64,000 nt of DNA from DATADW01 sp963733905 (GTDB lineage Bacteria > Actinomycetota > Acidimicrobiia > Spongiisociales > DATADW01): NCBI GenBank assembly GCA_963733905.1, contig CAVTEU010000013.1, forward strand, positions 62,001-126,000, read 5' to 3'. Made by a program: the position numbers and the translations under genes. The notes beneath the pieces are model-generated. The model was not told where the DNA came from and searched no databases. It saw only the letters and a program-made list of their open reading frames with translations. Numbering within the stretch: the stretch's first letter is position 1; each line of letters starts with the position of its first letter. This document shows positions 1 through 10,715 of the stretch, piece after piece.

Positions 1-1189
1 GTCGACTTCGATCACCCGCCGCGCCCCGGGCTTGACCCGGTTCGTTCCGCTGACATCGCCGCCGCCCAGCGCACGGAACATGACCTCGACCGGCTCCGGG
101 CCGGTGTTCATGATCCAGAGCTGCCGGGTCGCCTCGCTCTGGGGTATCCCCGGCAGCAGCCAAGTCGAGCTCTGCACCGCGGTGCCCGTAGCGACGCTCT
201 GACCCTTGCCCGGCTCGCTGACGACCACGGCCGCCCCGATGTCGGTGGTGGCGGTCACCCGGATCCCGAACATCTCGGTCTCGGTGAAGATCCGGCGGAG
301 CGGGATGCGCACCTGACCGGAGGCATCGATCTCCCCCTCGAGCACCGTCGGAGTTCCACCCTCCTCGGTTGCGACGTCCACCGTGTAGCCAACCGCGAGT
401 GGGTGAATCGGTCACGAGGACCAACCAGGCGTGCTGACCCTCCTCGGTCCGAGTCACTGGAAGCTCGACCGTACGGCTCCCCGCCGTCCCGCTCCATACG
501 GCGAGGTCGCCCTCGCCAACCTGGGTCATTGCAGGGATGACATGACCTTCAACCGGCTGGACGACGACCGAGAGCGAGTCTCGAAACTCGAAGGTGGAGG
601 ACAGGTCCACCGACCGGGTGGACCGGGCGGGCACGGCGAAACTCTCCAGGGCGGCGTCGGCCTCCACCCCGAGGTTGCTCGAGGCCCGCACCGACACAAC
701 CGCGTCGCTGGGGAACGGGTTGGCGAGGTGCAGTTCCAGCGTCTGGCCGGGTTCGGTCGATCCGCCCGGCAGGTACCAGACGTCGGGCAGGCTCACCGGG
801 CAAGTGTCGGCGGCCATCGAGCCTTCACCGTGGGGCAGCACCGAGGAGGCTGCAGACTCGCTCGGTACCTCGACGACCGCCGATACGACACCAGACAACG
901 GCACGTCGGTGGGATCGACCTGTCCACCGCCAGCCACGAGCCGGGTCTTGGTGGTCGCGGCAACATCCCCGACCAGCGGCCAGGAGACGCTGGCGGTCTT
1001 CGCCCCCGGCGCTACGACATTGATGGAGGTGTTCAACGAGTCGGTGGCCACGACAAACGGGCAGACCGCCTGGTCCTGACGATCTATCACCGGCGTGGCT
1101 TCGATGGCCGGCTCGGTGCCTGCTCCTGGGAGAGCCCATGCAGCCGCCGCCAAGGCGAGGATTGCGATCAGAGACAGCGAACGTCTCAT
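1..1189 (-). CDS. Secreted DUF5719-like protein (3' end outside window)
   Basis: Reading from ATG at 1189, the protein opens with a clear signal peptide (two Arg, then a Leu/Ala-rich core, residues 1-20). A beta-rich, low-complexity extracellular domain without an obvious catalytic motif follows. Its start codon overlaps the stop of the upstream glycosyltransferase (ATGA), so the two are translationally coupled. In actinobacteria a large GT2/membrane protein is commonly followed by a DUF5719 protein, and that pairing is the main reason for the name; no diagnostic motif was used. The frame shifts near 400: downstream codons make sense only one base out of register, giving a second stretch that continues to the window edge. 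About 395 residues are visible. Function unknown, probably envelope associated. Confidence 0.55.
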   Translation of the reverse strand, partial: MRRSLSLIAILALAAAAWALPGAGTEPAIEATPVIDRQDQAVCPFVVATDSLNTSINVVAPGAKTASVSWPLVGDVAATTKTRLVAGGGQVDPTDVPLSGVVSAVVEVPSESAASSVLPHGEGSMAADTCPVSLPDVWYLPGGSTEPGQTLELHLANPFPSDAVVSVRASSNLGVEADAALESFAVPARSTRSVDLSSTFEFRDSLSVVVQPVEGHVIPAMTQVGEGDLAVWSGTAGSRTVELPVTRTEEGQHAWLVLVTDSPTRGWLHGGRRNRGGWNSDGARGGDRCLRSGAHPAPPDLHRDRDVRDPGDRHHRHRGGRGRQRAGQGSERRYGHRGAELDLAAAGDTPERGDPAALDHEHRPGAGRGHVPCAGRRRCQRNEPGQARGAAGDRSR

Positions 1190-4056
1190 CGGCCACCCCC
1201 TACCGGCTCGGGGACAGGCTCGCTGTCGGGTTGCGGTTCTGGAAGACCGGGTTCGTTCCGCCGCCCGTTGGCGCCACCACCCCAGAGCGCGATGACCGCG
1301 CAGGCCACGACGACCGCTGCGGCCAGGATGGCGAGAGCACGGCGAACTGAGTCCTGGGCGAACTCGGCTGAGCCGTCGGGCGCAGCCACCTCGTTGCGCC
1401 ACCCTGCCTCGGACCAGTCCTCGCCCCAACGAGGGTCGGCGTTCTCCGCCACGACCACGCGACCCTCGGGCTGCGCCGCACCGGTGTAGCGCGGTGGATC
1501 GAACCTCCAGGCCCGCCCATCGAGGGTGGCGGCACGAGGGCTGGATTCCTCGTTCTGATAGGCGGCTAGGTCCTCGGCAAGGTTGAGTGGTGCCATGTCG
1601 AGCTGGGTCCGGAATCCCTCGGAGAGGATCGCCGGGCTCATGAAAACCACCCAGCGGATCCCGAAGGGCGCAAGCGCCGCCCCAGGGCGGAGGATGCGGC
1701 CCTGCTCGATCCCGGCGAGCACGGCGGCCAGCTCGTCGTCGCCAGGCAGCGGTGCGGCCAGCCATGCCTCGTCGATGGTGGGGAGCGGGGCAGAGACGAC
1801 GCGGTATGAATAGCCGGACGGCGATAGCCTGGATTCGCCGGGAATGTCGGCGGGGTCGCCGACGAGGAGGATCCGGTCGGGCCCGTGGGGCTCCGAGAGG
1901 GTCTCGGTGAACTCGAGTGCCTCGGTCAGCCGGTCCGGCGGGAGGCCCAACCTCCCGTCCACCATCACCAGCAGGACGCTCGACGCAACCACCAACCCGG
2001 CGATGCAGGCGATCCAACTCAAGAGCGACCAGCCGCGAGCGCTCTTCGCGGCGCCTCGGCAGGTCGACGGCTACCGCCACCAGGATCGCCAATCCGAGCG
2101 AGGCCATCACGAGGGCGGCGACCGATGGCTCCCGCCCCAGACCCATCCGGGAGAGCGACGGTGCCCAGAGCGACCAGCATCCCACCCCACGCCGCAAGTG
2201 CCGACTCGATGCGGTCACCACCGACGACCGCCGCCACCAAAGCCACCCCCGCCGCCACCAGCATCCAAAGCGGGGGTGACCAGGAGATCCCGGCACCATC
2301 CGACAGGACGTCCGGGATGGCGTCGAGCGCCCATGGGAAAAGGACGATGGCGCCGAGGAGCGAGACGACAAGCGCCCTCCAGATGGGGCGGATCGAGCCT
2401 GCGCCCATCAACCAGCCGCCGAACAGGGCGACAACCGGGACCACAAGGGCGAGCGGGGCGAAGGCTGCCAGGATCGCCACCGCCAGCAACCAGCCAGCGG
2501 CCCGACCCATCCGCCCCCGCCAGGTCGTCGACCGGGGAAGGAACGCGGGGAGAACCGTCCAGGGAATTGCTCCCATCGCCATCACCGCCGGCCAGTACCC
2601 GGCGCCGGTGAGTTCCGCGGCGATGGGTCCGGCGAGGAGCACCAGACCGCCGATGGCGCGTGACCACGCGCCGAGACCGAAGCGGCCCAACAGGCGTGTC
2701 ATTCCGATGACACCCGCTCCCAGGGCGATGATGTTGGCGAGAGCAACGGCAAGCCCCTCGTTACCGAGCACCAGCGCCTGCAACCCGGCGAGCGCCCCCA
2801 CCGCCGGGTGAAGCGCCTCGGGTGAGCCCAGACCACCGAAATTCCACCCACCTGCATACGACGCCAGCGTCGCCGATGCCGTCGCCCGCAATGGCAGGGC
2901 GAAGCCCCCGGCAGGGAGCTGCCCAAGCAATAGCTGGCGCGCCGCCACACCCAAGACGAGCGCGCTCCCGATGGAGACCAGGAATGACGGGCGCTGCCAG
3001 ATCGAGCGCCGTGTCCCGAACAGCGCCTCCAACTCGACGGGAACATCCTCGCCCGCTCTACGGTCGAGCCTCAGGGCGAAGTCGTCGGCCAGCCGCCGCA
3101 TAGCCACCGACCCGGAGACCTGGAAGCGGAAGAGCTCCTCATCGCCGACCTGACGGTGCTTCTGCGCGGCCCGACGGGCCTGGAGCGTCGAGGGGATCAG
3201 CTGCCAGGTTCCACAGCCAGGCGCGCACCCAGTCGAAGAGCCGGACACGGGGGGTGAGGAAGAGCCTGACCAGGCCATCGATCAGACCGATGAACCACAA
3301 AGCCGGGATGACCCACAACAGCGTCAACGGGCGGTAGGCGACCAGCGCCGACCGGATCCTCCCCGCCTGCTCCCGCCATGGCGGGATATCGCGCACGCAA
3401 GCGGCGTGGTGCTCCACCTCGGAGGCCGGGGCGACGACCACCCTTCCCCCGGCGACGCGTGCCCGTTGTGAGAAGTCGATGCTCTGCGAATCCTGCGGCA
3501 GCTTCCCGTCGAGCCCACCGACACCTCGCAGCAGATCGCGGCGCACCAGCATCGACACGTTGGAGATGTAGGAGACATCCCGTACGACGTCGTACTGCTC
3601 CTGGTCGATCTCGTCCTCTTCCAAGCCGGACGACGGCTGTCCGAAAACGTCGGTGGCCGACCCGACCGACTCGAGCATCTCGCCGTGACGGAGGATCTTG
3701 GATCCGACCACGGAGGCGTCCACGCGGTCGCTGTCCGCCACCATGGCGGCGAGAGCATCGGGATGGGGACGGGCGTCGTCATGGACCAGCCAGACGTGCG
3801 TCGCCATCGGATCGAGACGATCCACCAACTCTGCGATGTCGGGCACCCAGGGCAACCGGCCCATCCCGCTGGTCCGCGCCTGGTCGCCACCCACCACGAA
3901 CACATCCAGCGGGGTGTGCGTCTGGGCGTGGATTGCTTGGATCGTCTCGTCGAGGAACCCCCCGGCGCGGGCCAACACCGCAACGACCACGGTGGCCCGG
4001 TCGGAGAGGCTCCCCGGCGACGCGGGGATCTCAGGGATCGACATCGGTGCAGACAT
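1186..4056 (-). CDS. Large GT2 glycosyltransferase with C-terminal membrane domain (frameshifted)
   Basis: The N-terminal 230 residues form a GT-A family 2 domain: VVVAVLARAGG opening strand, a long acceptor loop, and an HDDARP metal/nucleotide-binding motif standing in for DxD. From about residue 240 there are many hydrophobic segments (positions 3300 down to 1990), then a luminal region and a final transmembrane helix before a charged Pro-rich tail. It probably transfers a sugar in envelope polysaccharide synthesis, with the membrane part acting on a lipid-linked substrate (inference). The coding sequence runs in three registers joined near 3200, 2140 and 2050, giving an expected product of about 955 residues. 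The stop overlaps the start of the DUF5719-like gene. The start at 4056 precedes the GT2 fold by about 20 residues, as is usual. Confidence 0.75.
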
Positions 4057-4114
4057 TCTGCCCCGGATCCGGCCTCGGAGGCAATACCGAGAGGCTCGCT
4101 CTCGCTCGCCGTTC

Positions 4115-4142
4115 TGGGTTGTGGGTTATGGGTTATGGGTGA
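4115..4142. repeat. Heptamer tandem array, TGGGTTA family
   Basis: Four head-to-tail 7-bp units (TGGGTTG, TGGGTTA, TGGGTTA, TGGGTGA) lie in the 232-bp gap between the divergent glycosyltransferase and fbiA genes. The rest of the gap is pyrimidine rich towards fbiA, and no convincing promoter or Shine-Dalgarno is visible. It shares the 7-bp period, but not the sequence, with the other arrays in this window. Confidence 0.7.
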
Positions 4143-4288
4143 CGCGACCCTGTGCCCGTTCGGTGCGCTCACGAGCGCCGGGGGGTGATGGCAAGCGCTC
4201 ATCACCTACCTTCCAGTACCACCTTCCATCCCCGCTCGGACGTCTTCCGCCTTCCACTCCTCCCCACTTGACTACCTTGCCCCGTTCG

Positions 4289-5212
4289 ATGAAGCTGGTG
4301 GTGCTCTCGGGTGGTGTCGGCGGGGCCCGGTTGGGGCGGGGTCTGGCGCGGCTCGAGGACGTTGAGACGACGATGGTGGTGAATGTGGGCGACGACGAGG
4401 TCACCTACGGGCTGCATGTCTCGCCCGACCTGGACACCGTGCTCTACACGATCGCCGGCATCGAAGGGCCCGAGGGTTGGGGGCGCGCCGACGACACATG
4501 GGAGGTGATGGGCCACCTCTCCAAGCTCGGCATCGACACAACCTTCGCCATCGGGGACTCGGATCTCGCCACCAACCTCTTCCGCACTCTCCGGTTGCGG
4601 CAGCGGGAGTCGCTGTCCTCGATCGTGTCGGAATTGGCGACCCGGTTTGGTTTGACGGATCACCGTCCTCCCCGCCACCGACCAACCGGTCAGGACGAGG
4701 ATCGCCACCGGAGATGGACGAGTGGCTCACCTTCCAGGACTACTTCGTCCGCCGCAACCACCGCGACGAGGTGTCAGACCTGCGGTTTGACGGTGCTGCG
4801 TCGGCGCTCCCCGCACCGGGCGTCCTCGAGGCGCTGGAGGAGGCCGATGCGGTGATCGTGGCGCCATCCAATCCGCCGCTCTCCATCTGGCCGATACTGG
4901 CGGTGCCCGGTATCGAGCCTGCGGTAGCGAGGTGTCGGCCGGGTGATCGGGATCTCGCCGCTCTTCGGCGGCGAGGCGCTCAAGGGGCCCGCCCATCGGG
5001 TGCTGGCGGGGCTCGGGTACCCGAGGGGAAACCCCGGGGTGATCGCCGCCTACGACGGGATGCTCACCGATCTGGTCATCGACCGCTCGGACGCCGAGGA
5101 GGCGACGGCCCTGCGCCGTGCCGGGCTCGCCATCCATGTCACCGACACGAGGATCGCCGAGCCGGAGCGCGCCGAGACATTCGCTCGATGGCTGGTTGGG
5201 CTCCTGACATGA
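4289..5212 (+). CDS. fbiA: 2-phospho-L-lactate/phosphoenolpyruvate transferase of F420 synthesis (CofD/FbiA), frameshifted
   Basis: Transfers the activated C3 acid (PEP-derived in actinobacteria) from its guanosine diphosphate ester to the deazaflavin Fo, giving dehydro-F420-0 or F420-0. The start MKLVVLSGGVGGARLGRGL has the glycine-rich N-terminal loop of CofD. GDSDLATNLFRT, TFQDYFVRR and VIVAPSNPPLSIWPIL further along are family hallmarks. The frame must be corrected near 4663 and near 4938, each time by removing one inserted base, after which about 307 residues read through; the family length is about 310-330. It overlaps fbiB by four bases (ATGA), the usual actinobacterial fbiA-fbiB arrangement. 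No ribosome-binding site is obvious before the ATG. Confidence 0.93.
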
Positions 5213-5919
5213 CCGGTCCGGTGACAGTGATCCCCGTGGCCGGGATCGCTGAGGCGAAGCCGGGGGACGATGTCGCCTCGCTGGTCCTCGCGGGGCTCGC
5301 ACACTCCGAAATCGAGCTGGAGCGCGGCGATGTCGTCGTTGTGACCCACAAGCTCGTCTCGAAGGCGGAAGGGGCCATCGTGTCGGTGGACGAGGAGGAG
5401 CCGGCTGCCTACAGAACGGTGGTCGAGTCGGAGGCGAGGCGGGTGCTTCGGCGCCGCGGTGACCTCGTCATCGCCGAGACGAGCCACGGGTTGATCTGTG
5501 CCAACGCCGGAGTCGACCGCTCAAACGTGGCCCCCGGCAGCGTCGTCACTCTCCCCGCCGACCCCGATCGCTCCGCCCATCGTGTCCGGGTCAAGCTGGA
5601 GCGGGAGAGCGGGGTGGATTTGGGCTTGGTGATCACGGACACCTTTGGGCGCGCCTGGAGGACCGGGTTGGTCGACGTCGCCATTGGCGTTTCCGGGCTT
5701 ACTGCGGTCCTCGACCTGCGCGGTACCACGGACACCTTCGGCAGGATGCTCGAGGTGACCGAGATCGCCATCGCCGACGAGATAGCGGCAGCCGCTGACC
5801 TGGTGATGGGGAAGGCGACCGGCATCCCCTGCGCCGTGGTTCGTGGCCTCGATGTCGTCCCCGGTGACGGGAGAGGCACCGACCTGATCAGGAACGTCGA
5901 GGACGACCTCTTCCGCTGA
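5209..5919 (+). CDS. fbiB: F420-0:L-glutamate ligase (CofE domain of FbiB)
   Basis: GTP-dependent ligase that adds gamma-linked glutamates to F420-0. The 236-residue reading frame is intact. It carries the CofE segments VVVTHKLVSKAEGAIV (residues 41-56), ANAGVDRSNV (about 100) and ITDTFGRAWRTGLVDVAIG (about 144-162), which bind metal and nucleotide. M. tuberculosis FbiB has an additional C-terminal nitroreductase-like domain of about 200 residues. Here the protein stops after the CofE domain, so the dehydro-F420-0 reductase activity must be encoded elsewhere or a different precursor is used. Start and stop are fixed by the ATGA overlap with fbiA and by a stop ten bases before the end of the convergent epimerase gene. 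Confidence 0.93.
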   Translation: MTGPVTVIPVAGIAEAKPGDDVASLVLAGLAHSEIELERGDVVVVTHKLVSKAEGAIVSVDEEEPAAYRTVVESEARRVLRRRGDLVIAETSHGLICANAGVDRSNVAPGSVVTLPADPDRSAHRVRVKLERESGVDLGLVITDTFGRAWRTGLVDVAIGVSGLTAVLDLRGTTDTFGRMLEVTEIAIADEIAAAADLVMGKATGIPCAVVRGLDVVPGDGRGTDLIRNVEDDLFR

Positions 5920-5929
5920 CTCGCTCGAC

Positions 5930-6876
5930 TCACAGTGGGGCGGCGGCGCCTCTGAAACCACTCCACGCTGCTGACGATGCCCTCGTCCAAGCGTCGTCCA
6001 TGGCTCCCACCCGATGACCTCCTTGGCGGCGGAAGGGTCGACCACCGAGCGGGGGACGTCACCGGGGCGCGGGGGGCCGTATCCGGGGCCACCCTTGAAT
6101 CCGGTTGCGGAGATGATGGCGTCGGTGAGACGGTTCACCGTGGTCTCCACGCCGGTGCCGATGTTGAGGAGGCGGGAACCGCCCCTCTCGCCTGCCCGGG
6201 CAAACGCATCGGCCACATCCTCGACGTAAACGAAGTCGCGGGTCTGCTCGCCATCGCCGAAGATGGTGGGTGGCCTGCCCTGGAGCATGGCGCTGGCGAA
6301 CAGCGCCACCACACCGGCTTCGCCCTGGGCATCCTGCCGCGGGCCGTAGACGTTGGCCAGCGCCAGGAGCACGTAGTCGATGTCATGCGTCGCCCGGTAG
6401 TAACGGAAGTAGTCCTCGACGATCTTCTTCGAGATGCCGTAAGGCGAGTCTGGGGCCTTTGGCATGTTCTCTCGCACCGGCAGCGACGCCGACGACCCGT
6501 AAATGGCCCCGCCAGAAGAGGCGAACACCACCCGCTTGGTGCCACTGCGCCTCGCCGCCTCCAAGACATTGATCGTGCCGACGACGTTGACCTCGGCGTC
6601 GAATCGCGGCCGCTTCACCGATACCGGGACCGCCGCTTGTGCGGCGAGATGGAAGACGACATCTGGCAGATACCGCTCGGCGACCTTGTACAGCGACTCG
6701 TCACGGATGTCGAGTTGGTGGAGCTTCACCCCGCCGCGTGCCCTGGCGGGCGCCAGGTTGTCGGCATGGCCCGTTGACAGGTCGTCGACAACGAGGACCT
6801 CGTGTGACTGGTCGACTAGGCGATCGACCAGATGACTCCCGATGAACCCTGCCCCACCGGTGACCAAAGCGCGCAT
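5930..6876 (-). CDS. NAD-dependent sugar epimerase/dehydratase (GalE-like extended SDR)
   Basis: Extended short-chain dehydrogenase acting on a nucleotide sugar. TGGAGFIGSHLVD at residues 7-19 is the Rossmann GxxGxxG motif, FHLAAQAAV follows, and SPYGISKK near residue 147 supplies the catalytic Tyr-Lys pair. The closest well-known relatives are UDP-glucose 4-epimerase-type enzymes; substrate is not settled by sequence. The C-terminus is disturbed: EVIGWEPWTTL continues as DEGIVSSVEWF in a second frame near 5990, and a third-register stop at 5930 gives a sensible end about 315 residues long. It is the last gene of a minus-strand operon with the nucleotidyltransferase and UDP-glucose dehydrogenase, 20 bp downstream of the former. 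Confidence 0.85.
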
Positions 6877-6896
6877 CGAAGGTGCTCCTTACCGAA

Positions 6897-7936
6897 TCAG
6901 GTCGGCGCCGAGAAGGTAACTGCTCTCGCGCCGAGTTCGATACCTGGGGCGAGACGGACACCGTGGCGCAACTCGCACCCGGTGCCGATCACGCTGCCCT
7001 CGCCGACGAGGGTGTATTCGGCCACGACCGCATGGTCCTTGACCCGGGCGCCCCAACCGACGACGGCATCGCGCACCTCGGTCTCGGCCCCGATAGATGC
7101 ATCGTCGAGCACCACGGCGCGGCGGAGCCTCGCCGTGGGGTCGACCGTGGCACCCGGACCGACCCAGGCCCAATCTCCGTCCTGGGCAACGAAAACGCCA
7201 TCGTCGGAGATCTGGGTCGTACAACTTGGTCCGGCCGCTCGCCACCGAGTCGTGGGCTTCTATGTACCGCTGCGGGGTCCCGATATCCACCCACGCTCCC
7301 TCGCCGATCACGCCGTCGAGCTCTCCCTTGGAGGCGAGCAATGGGAACACGTCCCGTTCCAGCGAGCGCCGCCCGGGAGGCAACTCTTCGAGGACGCTCC
7401 GTTCCATCAGATAGAGCCCGGCGTTCACCGTCGTCCGGGTATCGGAGGCGAGATCGGGCTTCTCGATCGAACGCGATCACCTTGGCACCGTCGAGACGCA
7501 CCGCCCCATACGAAGAGGCATCGTCTACAACGGTCAGCGTCAGGCGCGCCCTCGAGCCGTTCCCGGGTGACGCCAGGAGCATCTCGGGGTCGATGTCGAG
7601 GATGACGTCCCCATTGAGCACCAGGAACCGCTCGGCGAGCCGATCCCTGATATCCACCAGCGCACCGGCCGTGTCCAGCGGCTCGGGCTCGGCCGTGACC
7701 TCGACCCGCAGCCCTCCATCGTCGATGCGGTCCGCCAGATAGCGGTCCCAGGACTCTCTTTGCTCGGTGCCGACGGCCATCAGCACCTCGGTCACACCGG
7801 CCATGGACAACCAGCGAAGCTGCATCTCGAGGAAGGGCATCCCGCCCACCGGGAGCAGCGCCTTGGGACGGCTGGCGGTGAGTGGCCACATCCGGGTCCC
7901 CTTGCCTCCGGCGAGGATCACCGCTTGGTGTGTCAC
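6897..7936 (-). CDS. Sugar-1-phosphate nucleotidyltransferase with left-handed beta-helix tail (frameshifted)
   Basis: The start is GTG at 7936, overlapping the stop of the UDP-glucose dehydrogenase gene (GTGA). The N-terminus carries the nucleotidyltransferase signature AVILAGGKGTRMWPL...RPKALLPVGGMPF, then LVLNGDVILDID (metal-binding Asp) and GEGAWVDIGTPQRYIEA. The last 70 residues show hexapeptide-type repeats ending at 6897. Frames must be joined near 7465 and 7215. The family includes mannose-1-phosphate guanylyltransferase (ManB/ManC) and glucose-1-phosphate transferases. Position between fbiB and an LCP gene mirrors mycobacterial manB, which favours GDP-mannose, but the sequence alone does not prove it. 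Confidence 0.87.
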
Positions 7937-9243
7937 CTGGTTTGGTCGTTCCGATCGACCGCGTCCATCCGCCTGCCCACACCCTCGTATCGCAGTCCGG
8001 CAGCCACCACCCGCTCGGGATCGAGGAGGTTGCGGGCATCGACCATCACGGTGCCACGCATCGCAGCCGCAACCTCGTCCAGGGGGACCTCGGCGAACTC
8101 GGGCCACTCGGTGGCCACGACCACGGCGTCGGCGCCTGCAGCCGCTTCGATCGGGCTGCCCACCTGGACCAGTCCCTCCCGCTCGAGGCGGCCCTCCGGG
8201 TCGTGTGCCTGGATGCGGGCACCCTCGCCGATCAGGGCGTCGGCGATGTCCACCGCGGGTGAGGCGCGGACGTCGTCGGTCCCCGCCTTGAACGCCAGAC
8301 CCCACAGCCCGATGGTTTTACCGGTGAGGTCATCCCCCACCGCCCGTCGCACCTTGTCGACGATCCGGGCGCGTTGCTCCTGGTCGGCCGCGATGACGGC
8401 CTCGAGCAAGCGGAACTCGTAACCCGCCTCACCTGCGAGGGCGAGCAATGCCTGGGTGTCCTTGGGAAAGCAGGAACCGCCGAAGCCAGGCCCCGGTCGA
8501 AGGAAGTGAGGGCCGATCCGCTTGTCCATCCCGACGGCGCCGAGCACCGCGGTGACGTCGGCGTCGACCGCCTCGCAGACGTTGGCAAGCGTGTTGGCGA
8601 AGGTGATCCGGGCCGCCAGATAGGCGTTCGACCCGTACTTGACCATCTCCGCCGACACCGGATCCATCACCAGGACACGGGCACCAAGCGGCTCGTACAA
8701 CCGCGCCACCGCCTCGGCGGCGGCGGGGTCGTCGGCACCGACCACCACCCGATCTGGCTGGAGGAAATCGTCCACGGCGTTGCCCTCGCGGAGGAACTCC
8801 GGGTTGCTCACCACCGGCACTCCTGGCTGGCGCTCGGCGAGCATCGCCTGGAAACGGTGGGTGGAGCCGACCGGGACCGTCGACTTGAGGACGACGATGG
8901 CTCCGGGCTGCAGCCGACCACTCACCTGATCGATCACCGACTCGACGAAGGACGTGTCGGCGCTGCCGTCGGGGAGCGACGGCGTAGGAAGGGTGAGGAA
9001 CACGAAATCCGCCCCTTCGACAGCCTCCATGTTGTCCTCGGTGAAGCTCAGAGAGTCGGCCTCGATCGCCTTTGTGACGAGCCGCTCGAGTCCCGGCTCG
9101 AAAATGGGGATCCTCCCCTCGCGGAGCGCATGTACCCGCCCGGCATCGCGCTCACCCACCCTGACCAAATGGCCGATGGAGGCCAGGCCGGCCGCAGTGA
9201 CCAGCCCGACGTACCCCCCTCCGATGACTGCAATGACCGCCAC
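7933..9243 (-). CDS. ugd: UDP-glucose 6-dehydrogenase
   Basis: Oxidises UDP-glucose to UDP-glucuronate with two NAD+. The 436-residue frame is intact and typical in length. The N-terminal Rossmann motif GGGYVGLVTA is at residues 8-17. LKSTVPVGST is near 119-128, NPEFLREGNAVDDF near 147-160, and the catalytic cysteine is C258 in GFGGSCFPKD. The C-terminal UDP-binding domain begins near GLWGLAFKAGTDDVR. It lies downstream of the LCP gene and overlaps the next nucleotidyltransferase start by four bases, so glucuronate supply is coupled to the sugar epimerase and to wall-polymer ligation. Glucuronate or derived pentoses are therefore likely components of the surface polymer (inference). Confidence 0.96.
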   Translation of the reverse strand: MAVIAVIGGGYVGLVTAAGLASIGHLVRVGERDAGRVHALREGRIPIFEPGLERLVTKAIEADSLSFTEDNMEAVEGADFVFLTLPTPSLPDGSADTSFVESVIDQVSGRLQPGAIVVLKSTVPVGSTHRFQAMLAERQPGVPVVSNPEFLREGNAVDDFLQPDRVVVGADDPAAAEAVARLYEPLGARVLVMDPVSAEMVKYGSNAYLAARITFANTLANVCEAVDADVTAVLGAVGMDKRIGPHFLRPGPGFGGSCFPKDTQALLALAGEAGYEFRLLEAVIAADQEQRARIVDKVRRAVGDDLTGKTIGLWGLAFKAGTDDVRASPAVDIADALIGEGARIQAHDPEGRLEREGLVQVGSPIEAAAGADAVVVATEWPEFAEVPLDEVAAAMRGTVMVDARNLLDPERVVAAGLRYEGVGRRMDAVDRNDQTR

Positions 9244-9297
9244 GGGCCCCTCGCTCTCGATCTGTCCATTGGTTGTCGGCGGTGAGTCACCGCCACT

Positions 9298-10651
9298 TCA
9301 GTAGCCCTTGGCGTCCTCTCCGATGGTCACCACGGCATCGACCCCGTCCGGAACGGGGCCGGTGGTGATCTCGCCGAACCCGAGCGACTCCTGGAGCACG
9401 GTCGCCGCCCGGGTCATCTCGGGGCGAACCCGGATCACCGTGACGTCGTAGTCGAAGGTGGAGGCGTCGCCGTAGTCGACAACCTCAAAGCCGGCTGACT
9501 CGCAGGGTCTCCGCCCATAGCCCCGCCGCACCGATGACACCGTTGCCGTTTCGGACCACCAGTCGAAGCGGCTCTTCGGGGATCGCTTCGCTCATCGCGT
9601 CACCGCGGGCAAAGGCGGCCGTCATCTCCGATGCCGCCGGCTCGGTCGGCAGGTTGTACCAGACCCCCTCTACCTGTTCTATGTCGGTGGGGAGGGTGGC
9701 CGGCTCGAGGTCCTCGGCCTGCAATCCGCGCATCGCCCAGGCGAGCTCGGCCAGTTCCCGTGGCTGGAGCGACCCGTCGATCGTCAGATAGGCGCCGAGC
9801 GAGCGGATGAGCTCGCCCGCCTCGCCGACCGTGGACGGGTCCTTCAGCTCCTTGATGATGCTGTAGACCAGTTCCTGCTGACGGTGGGTACGGGAGATGT
9901 CTCCGCCCTCCTGGGTCACCCAGGTGCCGTCCTTGAGCTCCTCGTATTGACGTGACCTGGCGTAGGCGAGGGCGGTCCTCCCGTCGACCACGTTGCAACC
10001 GGCGGGTGCGTCCAGCAGCGACTTGGCGTCTCGGGCCGGGTACTCGAGACAGAGCTCGACTCCCCCGATGGAATCGACGATCGAGGCGAAACCGAAGAAG
10101 TTGACCTCGACGAAGTTGTGCACGTGGACCCCGAAGTTGTCCTTGATGGTCCTGACCATCAGCGGTGCCCCGCCGTAGGCGTATGCGGCATTGATCTTGT
10201 CGGTGCCGTGCCCCTCGATCTCCACCATCGTGTCGCGGGGGATGCTCAAGATCTGGGCCGTGCCCGTGCCCGGATCTACGTGAACCATCATGATCACGTC
10301 GGCGCGCTCCCCTCCGAAGCTGCCGAATCCACCGAAGTCCTCGGGCAGGTCCTCGCGCGTGTCCGACCCGATGAGAAGGAACACCCGTGGGTCGAGCACG
10401 GCACGCGTGGGTGCGAGCTCGGTCACCACTGCGTCGTCTCTGGTCACCGCCTCCTCGAACGTGGCGTTGAGGCTCCTGACGTACCAGAGGACACCGAAGA
10501 CCCCGAGGTTCGCCACCACGAGCGCGGTGATCAGGAGCCGACGAGGCCACGGCGACTTGGTGGTGGATCCGGCATGCCGTCCTCCTCGGGGCGGGTGTGA
10601 TCCACCGGGAGGGGGGGCAGGCGTCGTTGGCGGCGGGATGGTGGACGTCAT
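9298..10651 (-). CDS. LytR-CpsA-Psr family wall-polymer ligase with LytR_C domain
   Basis: LCP enzymes move polyprenyl-linked glycopolymers onto peptidoglycan or related acceptors outside the membrane. From ATG at 10651 (MTSTIPPP) there is a Pro/Gly-rich cytoplasmic tail and one transmembrane helix at about 38-58. The LCP domain follows with LIGSDTRED, DVIMMVHVDP, SIPRDTMVEI and GTDKINAAYAYGG, the conserved Arg/Asp residues that bind the pyrophosphate lipid. A C-terminal LytR_C domain (LRLVVRNGNG...) is interrupted by a frame change near 9500 and ends at 9298 with DAKGY. The total is about 450 residues. A longer in-frame extension to 10804 is low-complexity and overlaps no recognisable domain. 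Placed upstream of ugd in a minus-strand operon. Confidence 0.92.
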
Positions 10652-10715
10652 GGGTTCGCGATCGGCGCCGGGACGGCGGGAGACTACCAGTGGGCCCCTC
10701 AGCGGCCCCGAATGG

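Noticed and set aside
4289..5212. Programmed ribosomal frameshifting in fbiA and other split genes
   Set aside because: Breaks occur in many unrelated genes without slippery sequences or downstream pseudoknots, and need removal of one base at arbitrary places; sequencing insertions explain them better.
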